Shown here: positions 8,113 through 15,878 of the stretch, one piece after another
How positions within the stretch are numbered: the stretch's first letter is position 1
How the letters are laid out: every line of letters begins with the position of its first letter
Origin: CAIXQW01 sp046049675
GTDB lineage: Bacteria; Bacteroidota; Bacteroidia; Chitinophagales; Chitinophagaceae
Assembly: GCA_046049675.1 (NCBI GenBank)
Contig: JBJORA010000097.1
Location: 53,875 to 117,874 of the forward strand
Reading direction: 5' to 3'
DNA: 64,000 bases
Position numbers and translations under genes: made by a program
Notes under the pieces: generated by a model
Database searches by the model: none
What the model was told of the DNA's origin: nothing
The model's input: only the letters and a program-made list of their open reading frames with translations

Positions 8113-9221
8113 TAAAACGTGTTGGCATCATAGGAGGTGGTTTGGCGGGACTTTGCTTAGCAATACAATGTGCTAAACAAGGCAAGCAGGTGATGCTATT
8201 TGAAAAAGGCAATTTTCCGCGTCACAAAGTATGTGGTGAATATATAAGCGTAGAAAGCTATAATTTCTTGAAGTCGTGTGGCGTAGATCTATTACAGATT
8301 GGCGGTGTTGCCATCAATCAATTACGTTTGAGTTCGCTAGAAGGCAACACATTTACAAGCGATTTGCCTTTGGGCGGTATTGGTATAAGCCGCTACTTTT
8401 TAGACGAGCAACTGTACAAGCAAGCATTAAAACTCGAGGTTGAATTTGTGCTAGATACCAAGGTAGATGCTGTGCATAACGACGGCGGCACATTTACTGT
8501 ATTGCACAAGGGCTTACGTGAACAATTTGATTTTGTGGCGCTATGCCACGGCAAGCGTAGTAATTTGGATGTCAATTGGCAGAGGCAATTCACACAGTCG
8601 GGTGTAACTAGGCTCAATAATTTTATGGGCGTAAAGTACCATGTGCGCTATAACATGCCCAACAACGAAATTGCTCTTCACTATTTTGAAGGCGGCTATG
8701 CAGGCATAAGTCGGATAGAAGACGATAAATTTTGCTTTTGCTATTTGAGTAGTGCCAAACACCTAAAGCAGCACAAGAGTATTGCTGAGGTGGAGCGACA
8801 AGTATTATGCAAAAACCCACATTTGCAGCACATTTTTGACAACGCCACATTTTTGTTTGAAGAGCCAGTTACCATTGCGCAAATAAGCTTTGATAATAAA
8901 GAGTTGTCAATTCATGGTATGCCAATGCTAGGCGATAGTGCTGGTATGATAGTGCCGCTTTGTGGCAATGGCATGAGTATGGCAATGCACAGCAGTAAGC
9001 TTTTAGCAGATATTCTTGCCAGCAATGCCCCAGCAAATACAATATCTGAACGATATATGCTTGAATGGCGCAAGCATTTTGCGCAACGCATGTGGGTAGG
9101 CAGAACAGTTCAGCGCCTACTATCAAAACCTTGGCAACATAGGCTGGCAGTGGGTTTGCTCAAGAAATTGCCTTTTCTTACAAAGCGCATTATCGCAAGT
9201 ACACATGGCAAGCCATTTTAG
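8109..9221 (+). CDS. FAD-dependent oxidoreductase (geranylgeranyl reductase/monooxygenase-like)
   Basis: A 370-residue flavoprotein. The N terminus has the dinucleotide-binding GIIGGGLAGLCLAIQCA with FEKGNFPRHKVCGEYIS, the latter typical of the geranylgeranyl-reductase/halogenase-like family. The second FAD motif is MPMLGDSAGMIVPLCGNGMS near residue 275. Such enzymes hydroxylate aromatic rings or reduce prenyl double bonds. As the last gene of the operon (4-base overlap with the methyltransferase) it probably oxidises the polyketide ring or saturates its prenyl tail (inference). It is followed by 93 non-coding bases and adk, which has its own promoter. Confidence 0.82.
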   Translation: MIKRVGIIGGGLAGLCLAIQCAKQGKQVMLFEKGNFPRHKVCGEYISVESYNFLKSCGVDLLQIGGVAINQLRLSSLEGNTFTSDLPLGGIGISRYFLDEQLYKQALKLEVEFVLDTKVDAVHNDGGTFTVLHKGLREQFDFVALCHGKRSNLDVNWQRQFTQSGVTRLNNFMGVKYHVRYNMPNNEIALHYFEGGYAGISRIEDDKFCFCYLSSAKHLKQHKSIAEVERQVLCKNPHLQHIFDNATFLFEEPVTIAQISFDNKELSIHGMPMLGDSAGMIVPLCGNGMSMAMHSSKLLADILASNAPANTISERYMLEWRKHFAQRMWVGRTVQRLLSKPWQHRLAVGLLKKLPFLTKRIIASTHGKPF

Positions 9222-9274
9222 GCAAGAAATGGGCACACTAACATACCTCAAACTGACAATATCGGCATAATCTG

Positions 9275-9282
9275 TATATTTG
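9275..9282 (+). promoter_or_regulatory. -7 box TATATTTG before adk
   Basis: Perfect TAnnTTTG match 32 bases upstream of the adk ATG; predicts a leader of about 28 bases and separates adk from the PKS operon. Confidence 0.55.
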
Positions 9283-9314
9283 CAGGCTTAAAGCAATAAC
9301 GACGCAACATTTTT

Positions 9315-9896
9315 ATGTTCAATTTAGTATTATTTGGCCCTCCGGGTAGTGGAAAAGGCACCCAAAGCAGCAAAATAATTGATAAGTACAAGCTTGTTCA
9401 CATTAGTACAGGCGATATTCTTCGCAACGAAGTGGCCAATCAAACACCATTGGGTGTAGAAGCCAAGAAATTTATGGATGCTGGCCAGTTGGTACCTGAT
9501 GAGGTAGTAATTGGTATGATTGGCTCTAAACTAGACGACACGAGCGACGCAGCTGGCTTTATTTTTGACGGCTTTCCACGTACAGTGGCGCAGGCAGAGG
9601 CTTTAGATAAATTATTAGATTTTAAGAAAGCACCAATCAATTGTGTGTTAAGCTTGGTAGTACCCGAGCAAGAATTAATTACACGTTTAGTTAGCCGTGG
9701 CAAAGACAGTGGCCGCAGCGACGACAACGAAGAAACAGCAAAAAAGCGTTTTCAAGAATACCTTGACAAAACTGCTCCCGTTGCGGAATTTTACAACGCA
9801 CAGGAAAAATTATTTGAAATTGAAGGCGTGGGCGATGTAGAAGCCATTTTTCAGAAGTTGTGCAACGAAATTGATGCACACATGGAGGCGCAGTAA
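9315..9896 (+). CDS. adk: adenylate kinase
   Basis: A 193-residue enzyme interconverting ATP plus AMP and 2 ADP in the cytoplasm. The Walker A loop GPPGSGKGTQ is at residues 7-16, the AMP-binding STGDILRNEV at about 30, FDGFPRT near 85 and the LID arginine region SRGKDSGRSDDN near 125. The short LID lacks the zinc-binding cysteines seen in long Gram-positive forms. ATG 9315 is the only sensible start. obg follows after 18 bases in the same direction. Confidence 0.95.
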   Translation: MFNLVLFGPPGSGKGTQSSKIIDKYKLVHISTGDILRNEVANQTPLGVEAKKFMDAGQLVPDEVVIGMIGSKLDDTSDAAGFIFDGFPRTVAQAEALDKLLDFKKAPINCVLSLVVPEQELITRLVSRGKDSGRSDDNEETAKKRFQEYLDKTAPVAEFYNAQEKLFEIEGVGDVEAIFQKLCNEIDAHMEAQ

Positions 9897-9914
9897 AATA
9901 CTAGCGCAAGCCAT

Positions 9915-10913
9915 ATGGAAAAAGGAAACTTTGTAGATTTTATACGCGTCTTTTGCAAAAGTGGCAAAGGCGGAGCAGGTTGTGTACATTTTCGTAGAGA
10001 AAAATATGTAGATAACGGCGGACCCGATGGTGGCGACGGCGGCAGAGGCGGTCACGTGATACTGCGTGGCAATAAGCAAATGTGGACACTACTGCATTTG
10101 CGTTATGTAAAGCACGTTGTGGCACCAGCAGGTGTAAATGGCAGTGGCAATAATTGCACAGGTGGTAGCGGCAAAGACCAAATTATAGAAGTGCCACTTG
10201 GTACTGTAGCCTACGATGAAGAAACACAAGCAGTACTCGCAGAAGTGCTAGAACACGGCGAAGAAAAAATAATTTTACAAGGCGGTATAGGTGGCAAGGG
10301 CAACAACTTTTTTGCGACGTCAACAAAGCAAGCGCCCGACTATGCACAACCAGGCGAGCCAGGCAAAGAAGCTACAATTGGCCTTGAATTGAAAGTACTT
10401 GCCGACGTAGGTATGGTGGGCTTTCCGAACGCTGGCAAAAGCACATTGCTAAGTGTAATAAGCGCAGCAAAGCCAAAAATAGCCAACTACGCTTTTACTA
10501 CTTTGACACCTCAACTTGGTATGGTGATGTACAAAAACAATTATAGTTTTTGTGTAGCCGATTTGCCGGGCATTATCGAAGGTGCTGCAGAGGGTAGAGG
10601 TTTGGGTCATAGATTTTTGCGACATATTGAGCGTAATGCATGCTTACTTATTGTAATACCTGCCGATAGCGACGACCACTTAAAGGAATATAAAATTCTA
10701 ATGAGTGAACTAGAACAGTATAATCCGGAGCTACTCGATAAGCAACGTATTATCGCTATCAGTAAATGCGAGTTGCTTGATGATGAACTCAAAGAAGCAG
10801 TTGTAAAAGAACTTGCCGAAACCAAAGAGCACATGCACTTCTTTAGTAGCTTGGCGCATATTGGTTTGGAAGAATTGAAAGATGAAATGTGGCGTGTAGT
10901 CAATGAAGAATAA
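9915..10913 (+). CDS. obg: Obg GTPase (ribosome assembly)
   Basis: A 332-residue protein. The N-terminal Obg domain (about 1-160) has the glycine-rich runs GGPDGGDGGRGGHV and GSGGKD-like loops, followed by a G domain with VGFPNAGKSTLL (G1), FTTLTPQLG (switch I) and ADLPGIIEGA (G3); AISKCEL is the G4 equivalent, with S-K-C in place of N-K-x-D, slightly degenerate. Obg binds the 50S subunit and acts in late ribosome assembly and stress control. It follows adk closely and is probably co-transcribed. Confidence 0.95.
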   Translation: MEKGNFVDFIRVFCKSGKGGAGCVHFRREKYVDNGGPDGGDGGRGGHVILRGNKQMWTLLHLRYVKHVVAPAGVNGSGNNCTGGSGKDQIIEVPLGTVAYDEETQAVLAEVLEHGEEKIILQGGIGGKGNNFFATSTKQAPDYAQPGEPGKEATIGLELKVLADVGMVGFPNAGKSTLLSVISAAKPKIANYAFTTLTPQLGMVMYKNNYSFCVADLPGIIEGAAEGRGLGHRFLRHIERNACLLIVIPADSDDHLKEYKILMSELEQYNPELLDKQRIIAISKCELLDDELKEAVVKELAETKEHMHFFSSLAHIGLEELKDEMWRVVNEE

Positions 10914-10977
10914 TTACAATATTTTTTTCTGCCATAAAACACCTTAAAGGCTCTAATTGCTTTCGTAATCTTGCATC

Positions 10978-11589
10978 GTGAAAATTGCAGCACGCATATT
11001 ATCGTATATCGCACATCCCATATTTGTGCCGTTTCTGATATGTATGTTGATGATGCATTTATGCCCAACACCTTGGCAGGCTCATGCTGCTAAAACGATG
11101 GGGCTATGGAAAATTCAATTGTCTTTGAACACAGTTTTTTTTCCATTGCTTGTAGTAGCGCTTATGCGTGGCTTAGGCTTTATCAAAAATTTCTACATGC
11201 GCGATACCCGCGAGCGCCTAGGACCAATGATGGCTATTATGCTATTTTACTTTTGGAACTTTTGGGTATTTCACAAACTTACTGCCACGCCAGAAGTGTT
11301 TAGGGCGTTTTTGCTGAGTACGTTTGTATGTATAAGCCTGCTATTCTTAGCAACCATTTTCGTGAAAGTCAGTTTGCATACAGCAGGTATTGTTGGTGCT
11401 GCTATAGCTTTGAGTTTTTGGGTGGCAAAATATGATTGCAATTTAACGCCAGCCTTAGTTGTTGTGTGGCTACTAGCACTTGCAGTGCCATTTGCACGCT
11501 TGCAACTTGCAGAGCATACTAAGGCAGAACTTGTATTAGGTGCGTTGATTGGTGCTTTTAGTACGGTGCTTGTGATGCTTGTGTATTAG
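10978..11589 (+). CDS. integral membrane protein, PAP2-like
   Basis: A 203-residue membrane protein of about six hydrophobic segments, starting at GTG 10978; a TAATCTTG box lies just upstream, so the leader is very short. The C-terminal half has KVSLHTAGIVGA, reminiscent of the S-x-H-x-A-G core of PAP2-superfamily lipid phosphatases, but the full KxxxxxxRP and SRxxxxxHxxxD motifs are not seen. Similar proteins are common in Bacteroidota with no assigned role. Function unknown. Confidence 0.5.
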   Translation: MKIAARILSYIAHPIFVPFLICMLMMHLCPTPWQAHAAKTMGLWKIQLSLNTVFFPLLVVALMRGLGFIKNFYMRDTRERLGPMMAIMLFYFWNFWVFHKLTATPEVFRAFLLSTFVCISLLFLATIFVKVSLHTAGIVGAAIALSFWVAKYDCNLTPALVVVWLLALAVPFARLQLAEHTKAELVLGALIGAFSTVLVMLVY

Positions 11590-11616
11590 GCAAGCTAATA
11601 CCAACTTTCACAATTT

Positions 11617-12351
11617 TTATGCTTGCTTAGAAGTAAGATTATTAACTTCAGCTTCGGTAAGATTGCGCCACTTGCCAATCTTAAGTGTGCCAAGATGGAT
11701 ATTCATAATACGTATACGCATAAGGTCGGTTACCTTATAGCCCAACTGCGAACACATTTTACGAATTTGACGATTAAGACCTTGCGTTAGAATAATTTTG
11801 AATTCAAACTTATTGATGACACGCACCTTGCAGGGCTTGGTTTTGATGCCATTGATAATCATTGGCGCGGACATTTGTTTAGCAAAGTCTTTGTCGAGCG
11901 TACGATTAACGCGCACCACATATTCTTTCTCGTGGTTATTTTCTTGGCGCAATACATGGTTCACAACATCGCCATCGTCTGTTAGGATTAAAAGGCCCAT
12001 GCTATCTTTATCTAAGCGGCCAATCGGAAAAATACGTTTTGCGTGTTTTACAAAGCGAATGACGTTGGCCTTGTCTTTTTCATCCGTTGTGCAGCTTACA
12101 CCTACTGGCTTATTAAGCATAATATAGGTACACTTTTTTGGTGCAGATATTTCGTAGCCATCTGCAAATACTTTGTCTTTAGGATAAACACGGTCGGTAA
12201 TTTGCGCCACTTGGCCATTGAGTTCAACGCGGCCTTCACGCAGCATATCATCGGCTTCGCGGCGGCTACAAAAGCCACTGGCGCTAATAAATTTATTAAT
12301 GCTTACAGCACTAGGCTTTTGCGATGGGGCGTTGTCTTTGCTGTTTTGCAT
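11617..12351 (-). CDS. 23S rRNA pseudouridine synthase, RluB/RluF type
   Basis: About 244 residues from the ATG at 12351. An S4 RNA-binding domain (SINKFISASGFCSRREADDM) precedes the pseudouridine synthase domain with the catalytic Asp in GRLDKDSMGLLILT and the C-terminal GLNRQIRKMCSQLGY motif. Such enzymes isomerise a uridine in 23S rRNA. A longer frame begins at GTG 12384, but the promoter box TATTTTTG at 12356-12363 lies inside that extension, 4 bases from ATG 12351, so the shorter start is preferred. Confidence 0.88.
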   Translation of the reverse strand: MQNSKDNAPSQKPSAVSINKFISASGFCSRREADDMLREGRVELNGQVAQITDRVYPKDKVFADGYEISAPKKCTYIMLNKPVGVSCTTDEKDKANVIRFVKHAKRIFPIGRLDKDSMGLLILTDDGDVVNHVLRQENNHEKEYVVRVNRTLDKDFAKQMSAPMIINGIKTKPCKVRVINKFEFKIILTQGLNRQIRKMCSQLGYKVTDLMRIRIMNIHLGTLKIGKWRNLTEAEVNNLTSKQA

Positions 12352-12355
12352 CTTG

Positions 12356-12363
12356 CAAAAATA
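12356..12363 (-). promoter_or_regulatory. -7 box TATTTTTG of pseudouridine synthase gene
   Basis: Perfect TAnnTTTG match 4 bases before the ATG at 12351; decides the start codon. Confidence 0.6.
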
Positions 12364-12374
12364 CAACGAAGCGC

Positions 12375-12674
12375 TTATACCCACACATCTACCTTTAGCG
12401 GTGCTTCGCTATTGATATTTTCTTTTTTACGCACTTCTGCTTTTAGGGGCAATAAATAGGTTTTTCGTTTTGTATCGAACCAAATGGCTGTGTCCCATTT
12501 TGTTTTGCCAACTTGTGCTTGCGCTTTGAGACGACCCCATCCTTCTTCACTACCTTGTAGTTCTTGTCTTATCTTTTTGGACGTGTCTACTGGTAGGTTC
12601 ACAAAATACCAGCCGAATGTGTGGCGCCATGGTGAGGCTTTGAAGTTGAAGTGCAGTGTTGCTTCGTGCATCAT
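12375..12674 (-). CDS. DUF1905 domain protein
   Basis: A 99-residue cytosolic protein with the DUF1905 pattern: WYFVNLPVDTSKKIRQEL, GWGRLKAQAQVGKTKWDTAIW and KTYLLPLKAEVRKKENI. The domain is a small beta-barrel of unknown function, often fused to or next to YdeI-type domains. It lies 17 bases downstream of the membrane protein gene and just upstream of the pseudouridine synthase promoter. Confidence 0.7.
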   Translation of the reverse strand: MMHEATLHFNFKASPWRHTFGWYFVNLPVDTSKKIRQELQGSEEGWGRLKAQAQVGKTKWDTAIWFDTKRKTYLLPLKAEVRKKENINSEAPLKVDVWV

Positions 12675-12691
12675 TAAGACGCAATTTAGAT

Positions 12692-13057
12692 TTAATTATT
12701 GTATTGCTTTTGCTTGTATGCTAAAAAAGCAATCCAAATAGCTACTACTAGAATTAAAATATTGCCAGCGCTAGATACACCAAAAGGCTGTAATGCTACC
12801 AACAGTAAACTACCGATAACCCATGCGATATCAAGTAGTGTAATAGCAGATACAAGTTTTTTATTTGGCAATAGCCTTTGCGCTATACACATCACAGAAG
12901 CGCCAAAGATGATGAGGTTAATGCCTATTACTGGTAAAACAATTTTATTGCTGATTTGCATAAATGCATTAAGATGCTTGCTAAACAAAAGCATACTCAA
13001 GCCACTTGCAAAGGAAAAAATGCTATTAATACGAAGGTATTTCTGTAATTGATTCAT
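12692..13057 (-). CDS. small membrane protein, four predicted TM segments
   Basis: About 121 residues from the ATG at 13057 (MNQLQKYLRINSIFSF); the open frame extends to 13117 but that addition reads poorly and contains a possible promoter box. Four hydrophobic segments (about 12-30, 44-64, 72-90, 95-114) leave almost no soluble domain. No family recognised. It lies just downstream of the AraC-type regulator, which could share its transcript. Confidence 0.5.
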   Translation of the reverse strand: MNQLQKYLRINSIFSFASGLSMLLFSKHLNAFMQISNKIVLPVIGINLIIFGASVMCIAQRLLPNKKLVSAITLLDIAWVIGSLLLVALQPFGVSSAGNILILVVAIWIAFLAYKQKQYNN

Positions 13058-13118
13058 TTTTGAATTGTAGTAATCCGCCAGCAAAGGTGGCAGGTTTTTG
13101 GCTAAGCTAGGATACAAA

Positions 13119-13985
13119 TTAGCTCAAAGTTTGTGCAAAATGGCTCTTTTGGTACTGCTTAGGCGTACAACCAAATTGTTTTTTGAATGTGCGTGTAAGG
13201 CTGGAAACTGATGAGAATCCGCATTCTGCAGCTACACTATTAATATCTACCTGAATTGTGGCAAGCATATGCTGTGCTTTGAGTAGCTTTTGCCCTAGTA
13301 AATATTGCGCTGGTGGCTGATTGAAATGCTGCTGAAACTTTCGCTTAAAGCTGGCTAAACTTGTGTTGCATAGTCGAGCTAATTCTAATAGGCTAAGGTC
13401 GCTATACAAATTATTGGCAATGGTTGTTTCAAAGGTATATTGATGTGGCGCAAACAAACCAGCAATAAAGTTGAGGATGGACGCTGATTGGGAAGTTTTA
13501 CTCAATAAAATAATTAGTTCTTTGAGCTTAGTAGTAAGCAGGCTTTCATCTGCAATTTCTGGATTATCAAGTAAGTGGTAAATGCTTGCAATAAACGACA
13601 TTAGTAAGGGTTCAACATTAAGTTTACTAACATCGTGATGTGGCTGAGGCTGCAGCTTACTGTGGTCCTGCGCAAAAAGTTGACGTATCATTTCAGGATA
13701 AAAAAAGGCACCTACAACACTAATCGTTTGGGTCTCTAGATTTTTGTTGAAGCTTGTATTCTCGATAAAATAGTTGCCGCATTTTGCTAGCATTCCATCT
13801 CCTTCTGAAAAAGAAAGAATTTGCTGAGGTGTTCTAAAAACAAACGCACCTTTTGTAACATAAAGAAAACAAGCTTCATCTTCTCTAAAGATTTTTGGTA
13901 CGCGCTTAAATGCAGCTTGCATAGTCAAACGCTCAAAGACTATTTTGTTTTGCAGCAAAAGGTATTTGTGTTCAATTAGCATCAC
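13119..13985 (-). CDS. AraC-family transcriptional regulator
   Basis: A 288-residue regulator. The N-terminal part is a cupin-like sensing domain with no clear ligand residues. The C-terminal 100 residues carry two helix-turn-helix units: LARLCNTSLASFKRKFQQHF and the conserved AAECGFSSVSSLTRTFKKQF, followed by GCTPKQYQ. The target is unknown; the gene just downstream encodes a small membrane protein. ATG 13985 is a good start. Confidence 0.88.
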   Translation of the reverse strand: MMLIEHKYLLLQNKIVFERLTMQAAFKRVPKIFREDEACFLYVTKGAFVFRTPQQILSFSEGDGMLAKCGNYFIENTSFNKNLETQTISVVGAFFYPEMIRQLFAQDHSKLQPQPHHDVSKLNVEPLLMSFIASIYHLLDNPEIADESLLTTKLKELIILLSKTSQSASILNFIAGLFAPHQYTFETTIANNLYSDLSLLELARLCNTSLASFKRKFQQHFNQPPAQYLLGQKLLKAQHMLATIQVDINSVAAECGFSSVSSLTRTFKKQFGCTPKQYQKSHFAQTLS

Positions 13986-14032
13986 AGCTCAAATTTCAAA
14001 TATAACCTCCAATATCTTATCATGTTGTTATA

Positions 14033-14800
14033 CTAATTGCGGGCAACCAACTTGCTTATTTTAATAAAATTCCCAGCTAAGGATGCGCCATTGCCTACAG
14101 CACTGTAACAGTCTTCAGCTTGCAGATAATTTACAATACAAAATTTTTCATTTAGGCGCACCTTGATAACACAGTTCTTACAGCTCTTGTGCTTGTAAGT
14201 AAATTGGCTGCCACTAATTACAATTGTGTCTGCTTCAATGGCAGCGATTGGCGGCGCCTCGCCGCGACCTAGCGCGAGCAATGAAAAAACGTAGTGGCTA
14301 TCGTGGATACGCACTAGTTCTAATATGCCACTATATTGGTTTGTTCCGAAGCTATATTGGTATTGTCCCGAATAATTGATAGCTGCATCTGTTATTGGCT
14401 TCTTGACTACAGTATCTCTTGTAGCGTAAGTACAAGTTAAAATACTTGGTTTATGTTCAGTTAATTTATAAAACTCTCCAGTTGCTGTATTTCCGGTGCA
14501 GGGTAAAATCAATATAGCCTGTACATCACCAAGTTTGTTATATGCTGTAAGTCTTAGTGTTGTATCGCGAGTCTTTTCATCTGCGATTAATACGAGTGAA
14601 GAGTCTCGTGAATGGCTTGGCAGGCGCATTATGCCGCTAATAACACTATCATGCTCTAGTAACTGGATATCCAACTTAGTGCTATCGCTCGTGTAGCACT
14701 CAAATAGATGAAGTTTAGCGATATCCCTGTTTGTACTGGATGTATTGCATGCAAAAAACACCACAAGGCCAATCAAGAGATAAAAATGCCAGTAGCGCAT
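14033..14800 (-). CDS. putative lipoprotein of unknown function
   Basis: About 255 residues from ATG 14800, which begins a lipoprotein signal peptide (MRYWHFYLLIGLVVFFACNT, with the lipobox-like FFAC). The longer frame to 14923 would run through the end of paaA and lacks a signal, so the internal start is chosen. The mature part is beta-rich with two Cys in CKNCVIK near the C terminus and a further Cys pair; no enzymatic motif was recognised. It lies 34 bases downstream of paaA and may be co-transcribed with it. Confidence 0.6.
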   Translation of the reverse strand: MRYWHFYLLIGLVVFFACNTSSTNRDIAKLHLFECYTSDSTKLDIQLLEHDSVISGIMRLPSHSRDSSLVLIADEKTRDTTLRLTAYNKLGDVQAILILPCTGNTATGEFYKLTEHKPSILTCTYATRDTVVKKPITDAAINYSGQYQYSFGTNQYSGILELVRIHDSHYVFSLLALGRGEAPPIAAIEADTIVISGSQFTYKHKSCKNCVIKVRLNEKFCIVNYLQAEDCYSAVGNGASLAGNFIKISKLVARN

Positions 14801-14834
14801 CTCAAGGGAATTGTTAGCGTAAAAAAAGTGTGGT

Positions 14835-15773
14835 TTACGCCACTTCCTTCTTCTTACGTGCATGCGCCATAGCAGCTTCACGTACCCAAGCACCTTCGTT
14901 CCAAGCCTTGTTGCGTGCAGCAAGACGTTCTTTATTGCAAGGGCCGTTACCTTTTACCACATTCCAAAACTCGTCCCAGTTAATTGTGCCAAAATCGTAG
15001 TGCTTACGTTCTGCATTCCACTTCAAATCTGGGTCTGGTAGTGTTACACCAAGTATTTCTGCCTGTTCAACTGTTGCATCTACAAAACGCTGACGAAGCT
15101 CGTCGTTGGTTTGGCGCTTGATTTTCCATTTAATACTCATTTCTGAGTTAGAACTTTCGTCGTCTTTTGGGCCAAACATCATTAGGCTAGGCCACCACCA
15201 ACGGTTAACCGCATCTTGCAGCATCGCCTTTTGCTCAGGCGTGCCTTTGCTTAGTGCCAAAAGGCTTTCGTAACCTTGGCGCTGATGGAAACTTTCTTCT
15301 TTACAAATGCGCACCATTGCACGTGCATAAGGACCGTAGCTTGTGCGGCATAGCATTACTTGATTCATAATTGCTGCGCCGTCTACAAGCCAACCTACCA
15401 CACCAATATCTGCCCATGTAACAGTAGGGTAGTTGAAAATAGAGCTATACTTGGCTTTGCCCGTATTAAGTTGCTCCATCATTTGATTGCGCGTAATGCC
15501 AAGTGTTTCGGCACTGCTGTATAGATAGAGGCCATGGCCTGCTTCGTCTTGTACTTTAGCTAGCAAAATGGCACGACGGCGCAAATTTGGTGCGCGCGTA
15601 ATCCAATTGCCTTCTGGCAGCATGCCAATAATTTCGCTATGTGCATGTTGCGATATTTGACGGATGAGCGTTTTACGATACTCATCGGGCATCCAATCGC
15701 GGGCTTCAATTTTTATTTCAGCATCTACAGTTTTTTGAAACTGCTCATGCAATTGTTGAATATCACTAGACAT
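14835..15773 (-). CDS. paaA: 1,2-phenylacetyl-CoA epoxidase subunit PaaA
   Basis: About 312 residues of a ferritin-like di-iron oxygenase subunit. Metal-ligand motifs VQDEAGHGLYLYS and KEESFHQRQGYESL are intact, as are WITRAPNLRRRAILLAK and the WWWPSLMMFGPKDDES stretch specific to PaaA. PaaA is the catalytic subunit that epoxidises phenylacetyl-CoA with PaaC and the reductase PaaE. None of paaB-E is next to it: priA is upstream and a lipoprotein gene downstream. ATG 15773 is used in preference to TTG 15779. A TATCTTTA box at 15798-15805 gives it its own promoter. Confidence 0.93.
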   Translation of the reverse strand: MSSDIQQLHEQFQKTVDAEIKIEARDWMPDEYRKTLIRQISQHAHSEIIGMLPEGNWITRAPNLRRRAILLAKVQDEAGHGLYLYSSAETLGITRNQMMEQLNTGKAKYSSIFNYPTVTWADIGVVGWLVDGAAIMNQVMLCRTSYGPYARAMVRICKEESFHQRQGYESLLALSKGTPEQKAMLQDAVNRWWWPSLMMFGPKDDESSNSEMSIKWKIKRQTNDELRQRFVDATVEQAEILGVTLPDPDLKWNAERKHYDFGTINWDEFWNVVKGNGPCNKERLAARNKAWNEGAWVREAAMAHARKKKEVA

Positions 15774-15797
15774 CGTCAATATGCTTTTTTGTAATTG

Positions 15798-15805
15798 TAA
15801 AGATA
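15798..15805 (-). promoter_or_regulatory. -7 box TATCTTTA of paaA
   Basis: TAnnTTTA match on the minus strand, 24 bases before ATG 15773; shows paaA is not read only from the priA side. Confidence 0.5.
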
Positions 15806-15878
15806 CATTTTTGTATGATACACAACGCTGATAAAAGTAGTTGAGTAATGCTAATTATAGGCAATTGCTATGGGCTAC

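Noticed and set aside
12375..12384. GTG at 12384 as start of the pseudouridine synthase
   Set aside because: The promoter box and the preceding gene overlap that extension; ATG 12351 is preferable.
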